From NCBI GenBank assembly GCA_003552785.1, contig PUOQ01000003.1, forward strand, positions 1 through 26,439: a stretch of DNA of 26,439 bases. Direction: 5' to 3'. Positions 1 to 6,091 of the stretch are shown in pieces. The first letter of the stretch is position 1. Every line of letters starts with the position of its first letter. The notes under the pieces were generated by a model that was given only the letters and a program-made list of their open reading frames with translations, did not search any database and was not told the DNA's origin. This stretch comes from Dehalococcoidia bacterium. Its GTDB lineage: Bacteria; Chloroflexota; Dehalococcoidia; Dehalococcoidales; CSSed11-197. The position numbers and the translations under genes were made by a program.

Positions 1-215
1 ACCTGACACACGATTTCCTTTAATACTCGCCTTATTCTGTTCCTGGTTACTGCAGTACCCACTTTGCGGCTTACAATAAAACCCCACCGGCAAAGCTCAA
101 GATTATTAGGAGCTGCTTTAAGGGTTAACCCGTGGGTTTTTTGCCTAAAACCCTGCCGCTGAACCTTTGAAAACTCACCTGCTCTCTTCAGGCACTCCAG
201 CCCTTTTATTCCCAT
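1..215 (-). CDS. rnpA: Ribonuclease P protein component, 3' end outside window
   Basis: This is the protein subunit of RNase P, which helps the catalytic RNA trim 5' leaders from precursor tRNAs. I translated the minus strand by hand. After an N-terminal MGIKGLECLKRAGEF come a basic stretch, then RWGFIVSRKVGTAVTRNRIRR and VLKEI. The GF-V-S-KVG-A-RNR-RR-LKE pattern is the family's RNA-binding signature. About 71 codons are visible of a usual 105-130, and the rest lies beyond the left edge. ATG at 215 is the only ordinary start after the upstream in-frame TAG. It has no clear Shine-Dalgarno sequence, which fits co-expression with rpmH 63 nt upstream. The rpmH-rnpA order is the classic bacterial pairing, so the identification is firm although the gene is incomplete. 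Confidence 0.9.
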   Translation of the reverse strand, partial: MGIKGLECLKRAGEFSKVQRQGFRQKTHGLTLKAAPNNLELCRWGFIVSRKVGTAVTRNRIRRVLKEIVCQ

Positions 216-237
216 TTGAGACTCATAAAGTCGTAAA

Positions 238-274
238 GGTTGTTCTATCCAGTATATATACTGCTAGAACAACC
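238..274. repeat. Near-perfect inverted repeat between rpmH and rnpA
   Basis: The outer arms GGTTGTTCTA (238-247) and TAGAACAACC (265-274) are exact reverse complements. They flank a 14-bp palindrome, CAGTATATATACTG (250-263), leaving only TC at 248-249 and C at 264 unpaired. In the rpmH-rnpA transcript this would fold into a long stem. On the minus strand only three T residues follow the stem, so it is a poor intrinsic terminator. It could be an RNA-processing site, a partial attenuator setting the L34:RnpA ratio, or a protein-binding site. Confidence 0.75.
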
Positions 275-278
275 CGGT

Positions 279-419
279 TTATACAACGACAAGTCGTTTT
301 CTGCCTTTAAGCCGCCGTGCTTTTAAAACTGCTCTTCCGCCACGGGTGCTCATACGTGCCAGGAAGCCATGCTCACGCTTTCTGGGTATTTTTTTTGGTT
401 GATATGTTCTTTTTGGCAA
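279..419 (-). CDS. rpmH: 50S ribosomal protein L34 (bL34)
   Basis: This is a 46-residue, very basic protein of the large ribosomal subunit, read by hand from the minus strand. It begins MPKRTYQPKKIPRKREHGF, continues LARMSTRGGRAVLKARRLKG and ends RKRLVVV, which matches bL34 almost residue for residue at its usual 44-47 aa length. The start is TTG at 419, with an AGGAG ribosome-binding site at 426-430 six bases upstream. The stop is TAA at 279-281. It lies 23 nt after rpsR and 63 nt before rnpA. L34 and RnpA are normally paired, but joining them to the S6-Ssb-S18 operon is less usual. The gene is easily missed because of its length. Confidence 0.97.
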   Translation of the reverse strand: MPKRTYQPKKIPRKREHGFLARMSTRGGRAVLKARRLKGRKRLVVV

Positions 420-442
420 TCTAAACTCCTAAATCTAACAGG

Positions 443-1027
443 CTAAGCCTGACCTTCCTGTTTGTCGCTTGTTGCTTCGCCACTTTCTTGCTTTGCCTGT
501 ATTTCAGGTGCTTCACCTGTTTCTTGAGTATTCTTCTTATCTTCTGAAGCATCAACGGTTTCCTGTTTAGTTGCTGCCTTCTCAGCCACGCTTTCAGCGT
601 TCACCTCAGCGCCTTGCTGGTTCACCACAGCAGAGGTTGTTGCTGCCTCAGCCTGTTTTGTGGTTTTTGCAGCTTCAGCCGGTGCTGGCCTGGTTGCTTC
701 ACGCCGGAATTGAGGCCTGCCTATCTCGTATGTAGTGCCCATCTCATAAATATGATCGGCAGCATATGGTAGCAAAGCTAAATAACGGGCCCTTTTAATG
801 GCAGTTGCCAGTGCCCGCTGATGCCGCGCGCAATTTCCGGTCCGTCTTCTGGGTAAAATTTTTGCCCTGTCGGTGAGATAGCGTCCAAGCAAGCCTACGT
901 CCTTGTAATCAATACGGGTGCCTTTATTAGCGCAAAAAGTACATACTTTTCTTCGGGCAGCAAACTTGGGGCCTCCCCACCTGCCACCTGCTCTACCTTT
1001 GGGTTTTGTGGTTTGTTCTCTTGCCAC
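443..1027 (-). CDS. rpsR: 30S ribosomal protein S18 (bS18) with long C-terminal tail
   Basis: S18 is a small-subunit platform protein that pairs with S6. The S18 core occupies roughly residues 20-92: KVCTFCANKG, the IDYKDVGLLGRYLTDRAKILPRR segment, TGNCARHQR, and ALATAIKRARYLALLPY. Cysteines at 29, 32 and 66 with His69 form a CxxC...CxxH set, the zinc-binding type of S18. The protein is 194 aa against the usual 70-95. From about residue 110 the extra length is a low-complexity stretch rich in Ala, Glu, Lys, Gln and Thr, probably disordered. The start is GTG at 1027, behind a purine-rich AAGGAGAGG. After Met removal the N-terminus is Ala, the residue RimI acetylates in other bacteria. The core identity is certain; the role of the tail is unknown. 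Confidence 0.96.
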   Translation of the reverse strand: MAREQTTKPKGRAGGRWGGPKFAARRKVCTFCANKGTRIDYKDVGLLGRYLTDRAKILPRRRTGNCARHQRALATAIKRARYLALLPYAADHIYEMGTTYEIGRPQFRREATRPAPAEAAKTTKQAEAATTSAVVNQQGAEVNAESVAEKAATKQETVDASEDKKNTQETGEAPEIQAKQESGEATSDKQEGQA

Positions 1028-1087
1028 AGGTATACATCCTCTCCTTAAATATTGAATTCTTTTCCCTGCTCAAAGGGAAAGCGAGTT

Positions 1088-1495
1088 TTAACTAAATGGT
1101 ATATCATCCGGGGAAAGTTCATCGGATTCGCTATACTCAGACCTCTCATCACTTCCTGATTGCGACTGCCGGTCTAAAAAAGTAACCCTGGAAGCAATGA
1201 CTTCAGTCTTGGTGCGTTTTTGCCCGTCCTGGCTTTCCCACGTCCGGTTATGCAACCTGCCTTCTACATATACAAGCCTTCCCTTTGCCAAAAACTGGTT
1301 GCATTGTTCTGCGAGCTTGTTCCAGGTTACCACGCTGAACCAGTCAGTTTCCTGCTTGCGCTCTCCGTCGGGAGTGTTGTAAAAACGATTGGTGGCCACT
1401 CTAAATGAAGTAACCGGATTACCGTTGGCAATAAAACGCATCTCAGGGTCATTACCCACATTGCCAATAATCATCACTTTGTTCAGGCTAACCAT
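1088..1495 (-). CDS. ssb: Single-stranded DNA-binding protein
   Basis: Ssb coats single-stranded DNA during replication, recombination and repair. The 135-aa product has the OB-fold features LNKVMIIGNVGNDPEMRF near the N-terminus, a central TDWFSVVTWNKLAEQ and a YVEGRLHNRTW strand. It then has a short Ser/Glu-rich linker and the acidic tip DDIPFS, the conserved tail that docks partner proteins. The linker is short compared with the 170-180 aa proteins of enterobacteria. ATG at 1495 follows AGGAG at a good distance. The gene sits between rpsF (18 nt upstream) and rpsR (60 nt downstream), the standard bacterial S6-Ssb-S18 arrangement. Confidence 0.97.
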   Translation of the reverse strand: MVSLNKVMIIGNVGNDPEMRFIANGNPVTSFRVATNRFYNTPDGERKQETDWFSVVTWNKLAEQCNQFLAKGRLVYVEGRLHNRTWESQDGQKRTKTEVIASRVTFLDRQSQSGSDERSEYSESDELSPDDIPFS

Positions 1496-1513
1496 AATAA
1501 CTTCTCCTTCAGC

Positions 1514-1867
1514 CTAGCTCTCGTCAACAATCAGCATGTGCCGCAGTACTCTCTCATTCAGCCTTAATTTATTTTCCAGTTCTCTTGTTCTTCTTGAGCC
1601 AATACTGAAGTGAATTAAAGCATAGTATGCTTCACCCAGATGCGCGATCTTATAGGCCAGCTTCTTTTTGCCCCACGGCTCTACCTTTTTCAAACTCCCG
1701 CCAAGGCTTTCGATAAGCTTCGTTATGCCTTCAACGACCTGCTCATTATCGGAATCGGTGTCCCCTGGCCTTAGCACAATTACCATTTCATAATGGTTCT
1801 GTGCCTCCTCTTTAGTTTCAAAAGCCTTGGCCTTCTCTGTCTTCTTCTTCGTTTGTTTTACTGCCAC
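1514..1867 (-). CDS. rpsF: 30S ribosomal protein S6 (bS6)
   Basis: S6 binds S18 and 16S rRNA in the platform of the small subunit. The family core starts near residue 25: HYEMVIVLRPGDTD, then EPWGKKKLAYKIAHLGEAYY and ALIHFSIGSR, ending RLNERVLRHMLIV. The first 24 residues are an extra Lys-rich stretch absent from the shortest family members, and the C-terminus stops soon after the fold. The start is GTG at 1867 with AGAGG upstream. It is first in the rpsF-ssb-rpsR-rpmH-rnpA unit, with a promoter at 1905-1933. Confidence 0.96.
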   Translation of the reverse strand: MAVKQTKKKTEKAKAFETKEEAQNHYEMVIVLRPGDTDSDNEQVVEGITKLIESLGGSLKKVEPWGKKKLAYKIAHLGEAYYALIHFSIGSRRTRELENKLRLNERVLRHMLIVDES

Positions 1868-1904
1868 TATTATAGCCTCTTATTTATTAACAAAATTTAG
1901 GCTC

Positions 1905-1933
1905 ATTATAACACAGGCATTTAATTACAACAA
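1905..1933 (-). promoter_or_regulatory. Promoter of the rpsF operon
   Basis: On the minus strand, TTGTTG (1933-1928), a 17-nt spacer and TATAAT (1910-1905) form a housekeeping sigma promoter. The -10 is extended: TGTTATAAT at 1913-1905. The predicted start of transcription is near 1898, about 30 nt before the GTG of rpsF. Confidence 0.7.
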
Positions 1934-2023
1934 TTTTAACGAATCTAACTTGAAACAAACCAGGCTGCCCCAACTCAGTTTATATACAATATACCATCCG
2001 AGCAGGTATTGGACAGGTTTTTC

Positions 2024-2052
2024 TTGACACAAAAACTTATAAGTTTTAGGAT
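2024..2052 (+). promoter_or_regulatory. Promoter of the trxA operon with palindromic spacer
   Basis: TTGACA (2024-2029), 17 nt, then TAGGAT (2047-2052) make a plausible sigma-70-type promoter. Nearly all of the spacer is a perfect 16-bp palindrome, AAAACTTATAAGTTTT (2032-2047). A repressor bound there would block RNA polymerase. The palindrome could also be AT-rich chance. No regulator gene is adjacent. Confidence 0.55.
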
Positions 2053-2082
2053 TGTAACAAGTTTATTTCAAAGGAGAGCTCA

Positions 2083-2400
2083 ATGGTAAAAGAGATAACA
2101 GACTCCAGTTTTAATGAAGAGGTAATCAAATCAAACACACCGGTGCTGGTAGATATGTGGGCACCCTGGTGCGGCCCCTGCCGGATGGTTGCACCCGTCA
2201 TTGAAAAACTGGCAAAAGAATACGAAGGTAAAGTCAAATTCTGCAAACTGAATGTGGACGAAAATCCCAAAATGGCATCTCAGTACCAGGTTATGTCAAT
2301 TCCCACTCTTCTTTTGTTTAAAAATGGAGCAGTTGCCGATACTATTGTCGGAGCCGTACCGGAAAGCTCGCTTAAGTCTAAAGTTGACAACCTGCTTTAA
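2083..2400 (+). CDS. trxA: Thioredoxin
   Basis: This is a cytoplasmic thiol-disulfide reductant. The 105-aa product has the classic active site WAPWCGPCRM, with Cys30 and Cys33. The cis-proline motif is MSIPTLLLFKNG, and the fold-typical VDMWAPWC and VDENPKMASQY segments are present. Length and motifs are those of a standard TrxA. ATG at 2083 follows AAGGAG with good spacing. It is the first gene of the trxA-ccdA-tlpA-small-protein operon, 18 nt before ccdA. This points to a job as electron donor to CcdA besides its general role. Confidence 0.96.
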   Translation: MVKEITDSSFNEEVIKSNTPVLVDMWAPWCGPCRMVAPVIEKLAKEYEGKVKFCKLNVDENPKMASQYQVMSIPTLLLFKNGAVADTIVGAVPESSLKSKVDNLL

Positions 2401-2418
2401 CACAAACCGGATTGATTA

Positions 2419-3102
2419 ATGGAAGGCCTGTCATTTTGGACTGCTCTGGGTGCAGGGCTTGCTTCTTTTCTTTCCCCATGCATTCTGCCACTGGTTCCAG
2501 TGTACCTGGCGAGCCTTGCCGGGCCGGGCCTGCTAGAAACGGGCAACTATGATAGGAAAAAGCTACTTTTTGCATCATTGAGCTTCGTTGCCGGGTTTGG
2601 CCTTCTATTCACCCTTGCAGGGGCACTGGTTGGGCTGGCCGGGTTTTCTATTGGGCCTGGCTCAATGCCGGTAAGAATTGTTTCCGGTGTCGTACTGGTT
2701 GTTTTGGGTGCCCTGATGCTTCTTGCCCTGAAAATTCCAGCATTAAATTATGAAAAGCGGCTCTCGCTTCGTATTGGAACCGGAAATAACTACCTTCGCC
2801 CGGCTCTTATCGGTGGCAGTTTTGCCCTGGCGTGGACACCCTGCCTCAGCCCGATCCTCGGTGGAATTCTAATGCTGGCTTTTAGTTCGGCTACTGCCCT
2901 GCAGGGAGCTTACCTTCTCGCAGTTTACTCTATTGGCCTGGGAATTCCATTTTTGATTTTAGGGCTGGCATTTTCAACTTTGTTCCCGGTGGTCCGGGCA
3001 ATGAAAAAATATACCAGAGTAGTTTATATTATTAGTGGCATGGTACTTGTTGCCATCGGAATTTTGATTCTCACCGGGAACCTTGAATGGTTATATTACT
3101 AA
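2419..3102 (+). CDS. ccdA: CcdA-type cytochrome c biogenesis/thiol transport membrane protein
   Basis: CcdA, the membrane core of the DsbD family, passes reducing equivalents from cytoplasmic thioredoxin to thiol proteins outside the membrane. The 227-aa protein is almost entirely hydrophobic, with about six membrane segments. It holds the two conserved half-motifs with the redox cysteines: FLSPCILPLVPVYLASLAG (Cys21) and AWTPCLSPILGGIL (Cys142). The start at 2419 has only a weak ribosome-binding site, so it may depend on coupling to trxA. Neighbours supply both the donor (TrxA) and the likely acceptor (the TlpA-like lipoprotein 24 nt downstream). Dehalococcoidia generally make few or no c-type cytochromes, so the true target may be other proteins. 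Confidence 0.93.
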   Translation: MEGLSFWTALGAGLASFLSPCILPLVPVYLASLAGPGLLETGNYDRKKLLFASLSFVAGFGLLFTLAGALVGLAGFSIGPGSMPVRIVSGVVLVVLGALMLLALKIPALNYEKRLSLRIGTGNNYLRPALIGGSFALAWTPCLSPILGGILMLAFSSATALQGAYLLAVYSIGLGIPFLILGLAFSTLFPVVRAMKKYTRVVYIISGMVLVAIGILILTGNLEWLYY

Positions 3103-3126
3103 TTAATTCCAAAGAGGCAGTTTAAA

Positions 3127-3636
3127 ATGGTAAAGAAAATATTAATGTTTGCATGCACATTTTTTCTGGTTGCCGTGCTTGGCGCCTGCCAGTCCGTAGC
3201 ACCAGATATTAAAGCCGGCAACAAGGCCCCGGATTTTGAGCTTCAATCCCTTGATGGAGAACCCCGGACCCTGTCGGGGCTCAAAGGTCAACCGGTTGTA
3301 CTTAATTTCTGGGCGCTCAGTTGCCCTTATTGTTTGGATGAGATGCCATATTTACAGCAAATCCACGATGATTATGGAAGCGGCAATAACAACCTGGCAA
3401 TGCTTGCCATAAACATTGGAGATTCAAATACCAGTATCAAAAACTACATAGATGGGAATGGTTTTGACTTCACAGTCCTGACAGACAATAACAGAAAAGT
3501 TGCCGAACAATATGGCATCCGTGGAATTCCGGTTACAATATTTATTGATAAAAATGGTATAATTCAAGACGTGGTTATCGGGGCTTTCCGCAACGCAACC
3601 GATATAGAAACCAGACTACAGAGCATACTAAGTTGA
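3127..3636 (+). CDS. TlpA/ResA-like thiol-disulfide oxidoreductase, lipoprotein
   Basis: This is an extracytoplasmic thioredoxin-fold protein that reduces disulfides outside the membrane. The N-terminus (MVKKI, then a hydrophobic run) ends in a lipobox, LGAC, with Cys21 as the predicted lipidated residue. The mature part has GNKAPDFELQSLDG, typical of the AhpC/TSA-TlpA group. The active site is WALSCPYC (Cys66, Cys69), and the cis-proline loop is IRGIPVTIFIDKNG. Length (169 aa) fits ResA/TlpA. The central dipeptide PY is unlike the EP of ResA. A good GAGG ribosome-binding site precedes ATG at 3127. Position after ccdA suggests it is reduced by CcdA. The downstream substrate cannot be told from sequence. 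Confidence 0.9.
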   Translation: MVKKILMFACTFFLVAVLGACQSVAPDIKAGNKAPDFELQSLDGEPRTLSGLKGQPVVLNFWALSCPYCLDEMPYLQQIHDDYGSGNNNLAMLAINIGDSNTSIKNYIDGNGFDFTVLTDNNRKVAEQYGIRGIPVTIFIDKNGIIQDVVIGAFRNATDIETRLQSILS

Positions 3637-3651
3637 AGGGATGTGAAATTT

Positions 3652-3951
3652 ATGGGAGACATTTTGGACGAAGCCAGCGGAATTGTACAATGCAGTGATT
3701 GCCCCTGGTACAAAGCTTGCGCTACCCCAATGCGTTTTACAGCTGAAGACATCCGCCGCCAGATGGAAGCTGCCAATCTCGATAGTTCTACCCAGGCTGA
3801 AATGGCCAACCAGCAACTAATTTCAAGCATGGCCGCCGCTGCCCAGAATACACTTGTTGAGGGCTGCCCTGTTTTCGTACAACGCCTTCGCTCTAACCCC
3901 AAGCTGGCGCAGAAAATTAAAGAGTTAATGCAGAACTGGAGCGGGGAATAA
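3652..3951 (+). CDS. Small four-cysteine protein of unknown function
   Basis: I do not recognise the family. The product from ATG 3652 is 99 aa. Four cysteines are placed IVQCSDCPWYKAC (14, 17, 23) and VEGCPVF (72), a CxxC-x5-C...CP layout that could bind a metal or an iron-sulfur cluster. The middle is helical and rich in Ala, Gln and Met. No signal peptide or membrane segment is visible, so it should be cytoplasmic. An in-frame GTG lies at 3643, but the AAGGG at 3636-3640 is too close to it and better placed for ATG 3652. It follows the TlpA-like gene by 15 nt, so it is probably co-transcribed with the redox genes and may work with them. It converges on elp3. Confidence 0.75.
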   Translation: MGDILDEASGIVQCSDCPWYKACATPMRFTAEDIRRQMEAANLDSSTQAEMANQQLISSMAAAAQNTLVEGCPVFVQRLRSNPKLAQKIKELMQNWSGE

Positions 3952-3978
3952 ATAGATCAAGATTCCTGCAAATACCGT

Positions 3979-5370
3979 TTAAACAGACTTGAACATATAC
4001 CCCTTTCTGAGCGTATAACCTGAAAGCCTGTAATAAGGTCGGGCACCGACACCGCTTATTATATATAGTTCCCGTGCATTGAATTCCCGGCCGGCAATGC
4101 GCTCCGCTTCAGCCAGCAACTGCCTCCCAAGACCTTTATGCTGGGCAGCAAGTTGCTCTCTTTCACCCAGAGAAATTTCAGGGCCATATACATGTAACTC
4201 TCTGACAATAGCCGTAGTTGCTTCTGGTTCTTTACCAAAACCAGGAAGGCTTTTTTCTTGAATACGCAAGCGTAAAATTCCAAACAGGGTCCTTTCTTCA
4301 TCCTCAAATGAAAGAAAAATTTCATGACCACCGGATGCTTTATAATCTAACCGGTTCAAGGCTGGCTTTCCTGGCTTATAGCCCTGTTTAAGGCGATGGC
4401 CATATTCGCGGCAACGAATACAAGTGCACTTTTCACCTCTTTCAGCCATTCGCTTTTGCACTATTTCCCGCAAAGAATCCCGGGGCCCGCCGGTAATGTA
4501 AACTGCAGGAATATCTCTTAACACCCTGGAAATCCTCACATAATCAGGCACTAACGCTTTCATCCGTGCGACCAGATCCACCAGTGTATCCACATCATAG
4601 GGAGTGTAATGGCCCTGCTTGTACCATTTTTCAAGTTCTGTGCCTTCAACCACCATGGTAGGATATATTTTTAAACCGTCCGGCCTGAAGCGCTCATCAG
4701 AAAATAGCTGGCCAAACATTTCCAGGTCCTTATCCGGAGTTGCTCCGGGAAGATTGGGCATCCAGTGATAATGGACTTTTAAACCGCTTGTTTTCAAAGC
4801 ACGGGTTGTAAATACTACATCGTTTACATTATGACCCCGCTTTGTTAACCTGTATATGTCATCATCGGTTGCCTGAACCCCAATTTCGACCCGCGTCGTT
4901 CCCAGTTCCACCATCCGGCTAATATCTTCGCTGGAGCAGAAATCAGGTCTTGTCTCAATGCAAAGCCCGGTACAACGATGCACGGAATTCTCATTTAGCG
5001 CCTTGGCCTGCTCTAAATCACTGGCAACTTGATCGTTCAGTCCATCAAAACAGCCCTTGATAAATCTATACTGATATTCTTGAGGGGCAGAAAGAAAAGT
5101 CCCTCCCATGATAATAAGCTCTACCTTGTCTGTTGGATGGCCCATTTTTTGCAGCATATTCAGGCGCTTTTGCACTTGTTTTACCGGATCGTAATCACAA
5201 TCTATGCCCCTCAGTACTGCTGGAGATTGCGGCGTGTAACTCTGAGGAATATTTGAATACGTGGGACAGTAGACACAATTACCGGGGCAGGATTGAGGCT
5301 GGGTCATCACAGCCACAGGAGTAACCCCTGATATTGTTCTTGACTGTTTTCTGATAGTATTATGTAACAT
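3979..5370 (-). CDS. elp3: Elp3: tRNA uridine-34 radical SAM/acetyltransferase enzyme
   Basis: Elp3 uses a radical SAM domain and acetyl-CoA to put a carboxymethyl group on carbon 5 of the wobble uridine (U34) of tRNA. The 463-aa protein has the cluster motif CPGNCVYC (Cys28, 32, 35) and the conserved IIMGGTFLS (86-94). LCIETRPD (136-143) and GVQATDDDIYRLTKRGH (164-180) follow. A zinc-site patch CTCIRC is at 315-320. A GNAT domain runs from about 360, with the CoA loop QHKGLG (410-415) and YYRLSGY (446-452). Eukaryotic Elp3 needs five partner subunits; bacterial versions stand alone and lack the N-terminal extension, as here. The structure of the Dehalococcoides mccartyi enzyme is known and of similar size. 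ATG at 5370 has a weak ribosome-binding site. The divergent neighbour is a Trm9-like methyltransferase 46 bp away. Confidence 0.95.
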   Translation of the reverse strand: MLHNTIRKQSRTISGVTPVAVMTQPQSCPGNCVYCPTYSNIPQSYTPQSPAVLRGIDCDYDPVKQVQKRLNMLQKMGHPTDKVELIIMGGTFLSAPQEYQYRFIKGCFDGLNDQVASDLEQAKALNENSVHRCTGLCIETRPDFCSSEDISRMVELGTTRVEIGVQATDDDIYRLTKRGHNVNDVVFTTRALKTSGLKVHYHWMPNLPGATPDKDLEMFGQLFSDERFRPDGLKIYPTMVVEGTELEKWYKQGHYTPYDVDTLVDLVARMKALVPDYVRISRVLRDIPAVYITGGPRDSLREIVQKRMAERGEKCTCIRCREYGHRLKQGYKPGKPALNRLDYKASGGHEIFLSFEDEERTLFGILRLRIQEKSLPGFGKEPEATTAIVRELHVYGPEISLGEREQLAAQHKGLGRQLLAEAERIAGREFNARELYIISGVGARPYYRLSGYTLRKGYMFKSV

Positions 5371-5416
5371 CTGTTTCTCTGTTTATAAGTCTAGCAATTT
5401 TTTATGAGGTCAACAA
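5371..5416. promoter_or_regulatory. Divergent elp3/methyltransferase control region
   Basis: Only 46 bp separate the two start codons. On the minus strand an extended -10, TGCTAGACT (5396-5388), could start elp3 transcription about 11 nt before its ATG, and TTGACC lies upstream at 5414-5409. A GAGG ribosome-binding site for the methyltransferase is at 5406-5409. A plus-strand promoter would have to lie partly inside elp3, and I see no strong one. The tight spacing suggests shared control. Confidence 0.35.
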
Positions 5417-6091
5417 ATGCACATGGACAGGAAAAAATATGAACCTGATTTAGCACAGGTCTTTGATGAAATTGCCCCCAACTGGTACAATCGTTTTCAC
5501 TGGACTCGCTTTAAAACAGAGCTTGGCGCTCTTGCCTGCCGCTGGCAAAAAGGCCACCTGCTTAACCTGGGTTGCGGACATGGTGCAGATTTCCTACCCT
5601 TTAAGGATAAATTTAAACTATATGGCATAGATTTTTCTCATGGCATGCTCGAACAGGCCGACAGGTATGCTGAAAAGTTTGATTTTTCCCCTGAACTTAC
5701 TGCCGGCAACATCAGAAATTTGCCGTATGATGAAAATACTTTCGACTGGGCAATTGCAGTAGCTGCCTTTCACCACATGAAAGGACCGGCCGAAATTTGT
5801 GATGCTTTCCGAGAACTGTTCCGGGTGTTAAAACCCGGCGGTGAAGCGTTTATAACAATGTGGAACCGGTGGCAACCCGGTTTCTGGTTCAAGCCAAAAG
5901 AGCTGTTTGTCCCCTGGCGAAGCGGTAACAGGGTCTTGAAGCGGTATTATTATCTTGCAAGCTATGCACAGACTGAAAGATTTGCCAAAAAAGCCGGTTT
6001 CACAATAATTGCTTCATTTCCTGAAGCATCATACCGTTTTCCGGTTAAGCACTTCTCAAAAAACATATGCCTGCTTGTAAAGAAACCGTAA
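5417..6091 (+). CDS. Trm9/ALKBH8-like SAM-dependent tRNA methyltransferase (predicted)
   Basis: This is a 224-aa class I methyltransferase. Motif I is LLNLGCGHG (48-56), the acidic residue of motif II is in GIDFSHGML (70-78), and LPYDENTFDWAIAVAAFHHM (102-121) and LKPGGEAFITMWN (138-150) follow. Beyond the generic fold it carries features I associate with yeast Trm9 and human ALKBH8. These are an N-terminal VFDEIAPNWYNRFHWTRF, and FVPW (164-167) followed by RYYYL (176-180) and an AGF (193-195) near the end. Trm9 methylates cm5U34 to mcm5U34, the step right after Elp3, and elp3 is the divergent neighbour. That function is an inference. A ubiquinone/menaquinone-type methyltransferase (UbiE-like) is the main alternative. 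ATG at 5417 has GAGG upstream; ATG 5423 is possible. Confidence 0.75.
   Translation: MHMDRKKYEPDLAQVFDEIAPNWYNRFHWTRFKTELGALACRWQKGHLLNLGCGHGADFLPFKDKFKLYGIDFSHGMLEQADRYAEKFDFSPELTAGNIRNLPYDENTFDWAIAVAAFHHMKGPAEICDAFRELFRVLKPGGEAFITMWNRWQPGFWFKPKELFVPWRSGNRVLKRYYYLASYAQTERFAKKAGFTIIASFPEASYRFPVKHFSKNICLLVKKP

Noticed and set aside
3643..3651. GTG at 3643 as start of the four-cysteine protein
   Set aside because: The AAGGG at 3636-3640 leaves only about two bases before this GTG; ATG 3652 fits better. It adds only three residues either way.
3952..3978. GTTTAAAC palindrome in the gap between the convergent four-cysteine gene and elp3
   Set aside because: It is only eight bases, has no stem or T-run, and overlaps the elp3 stop. 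It is not a terminator.
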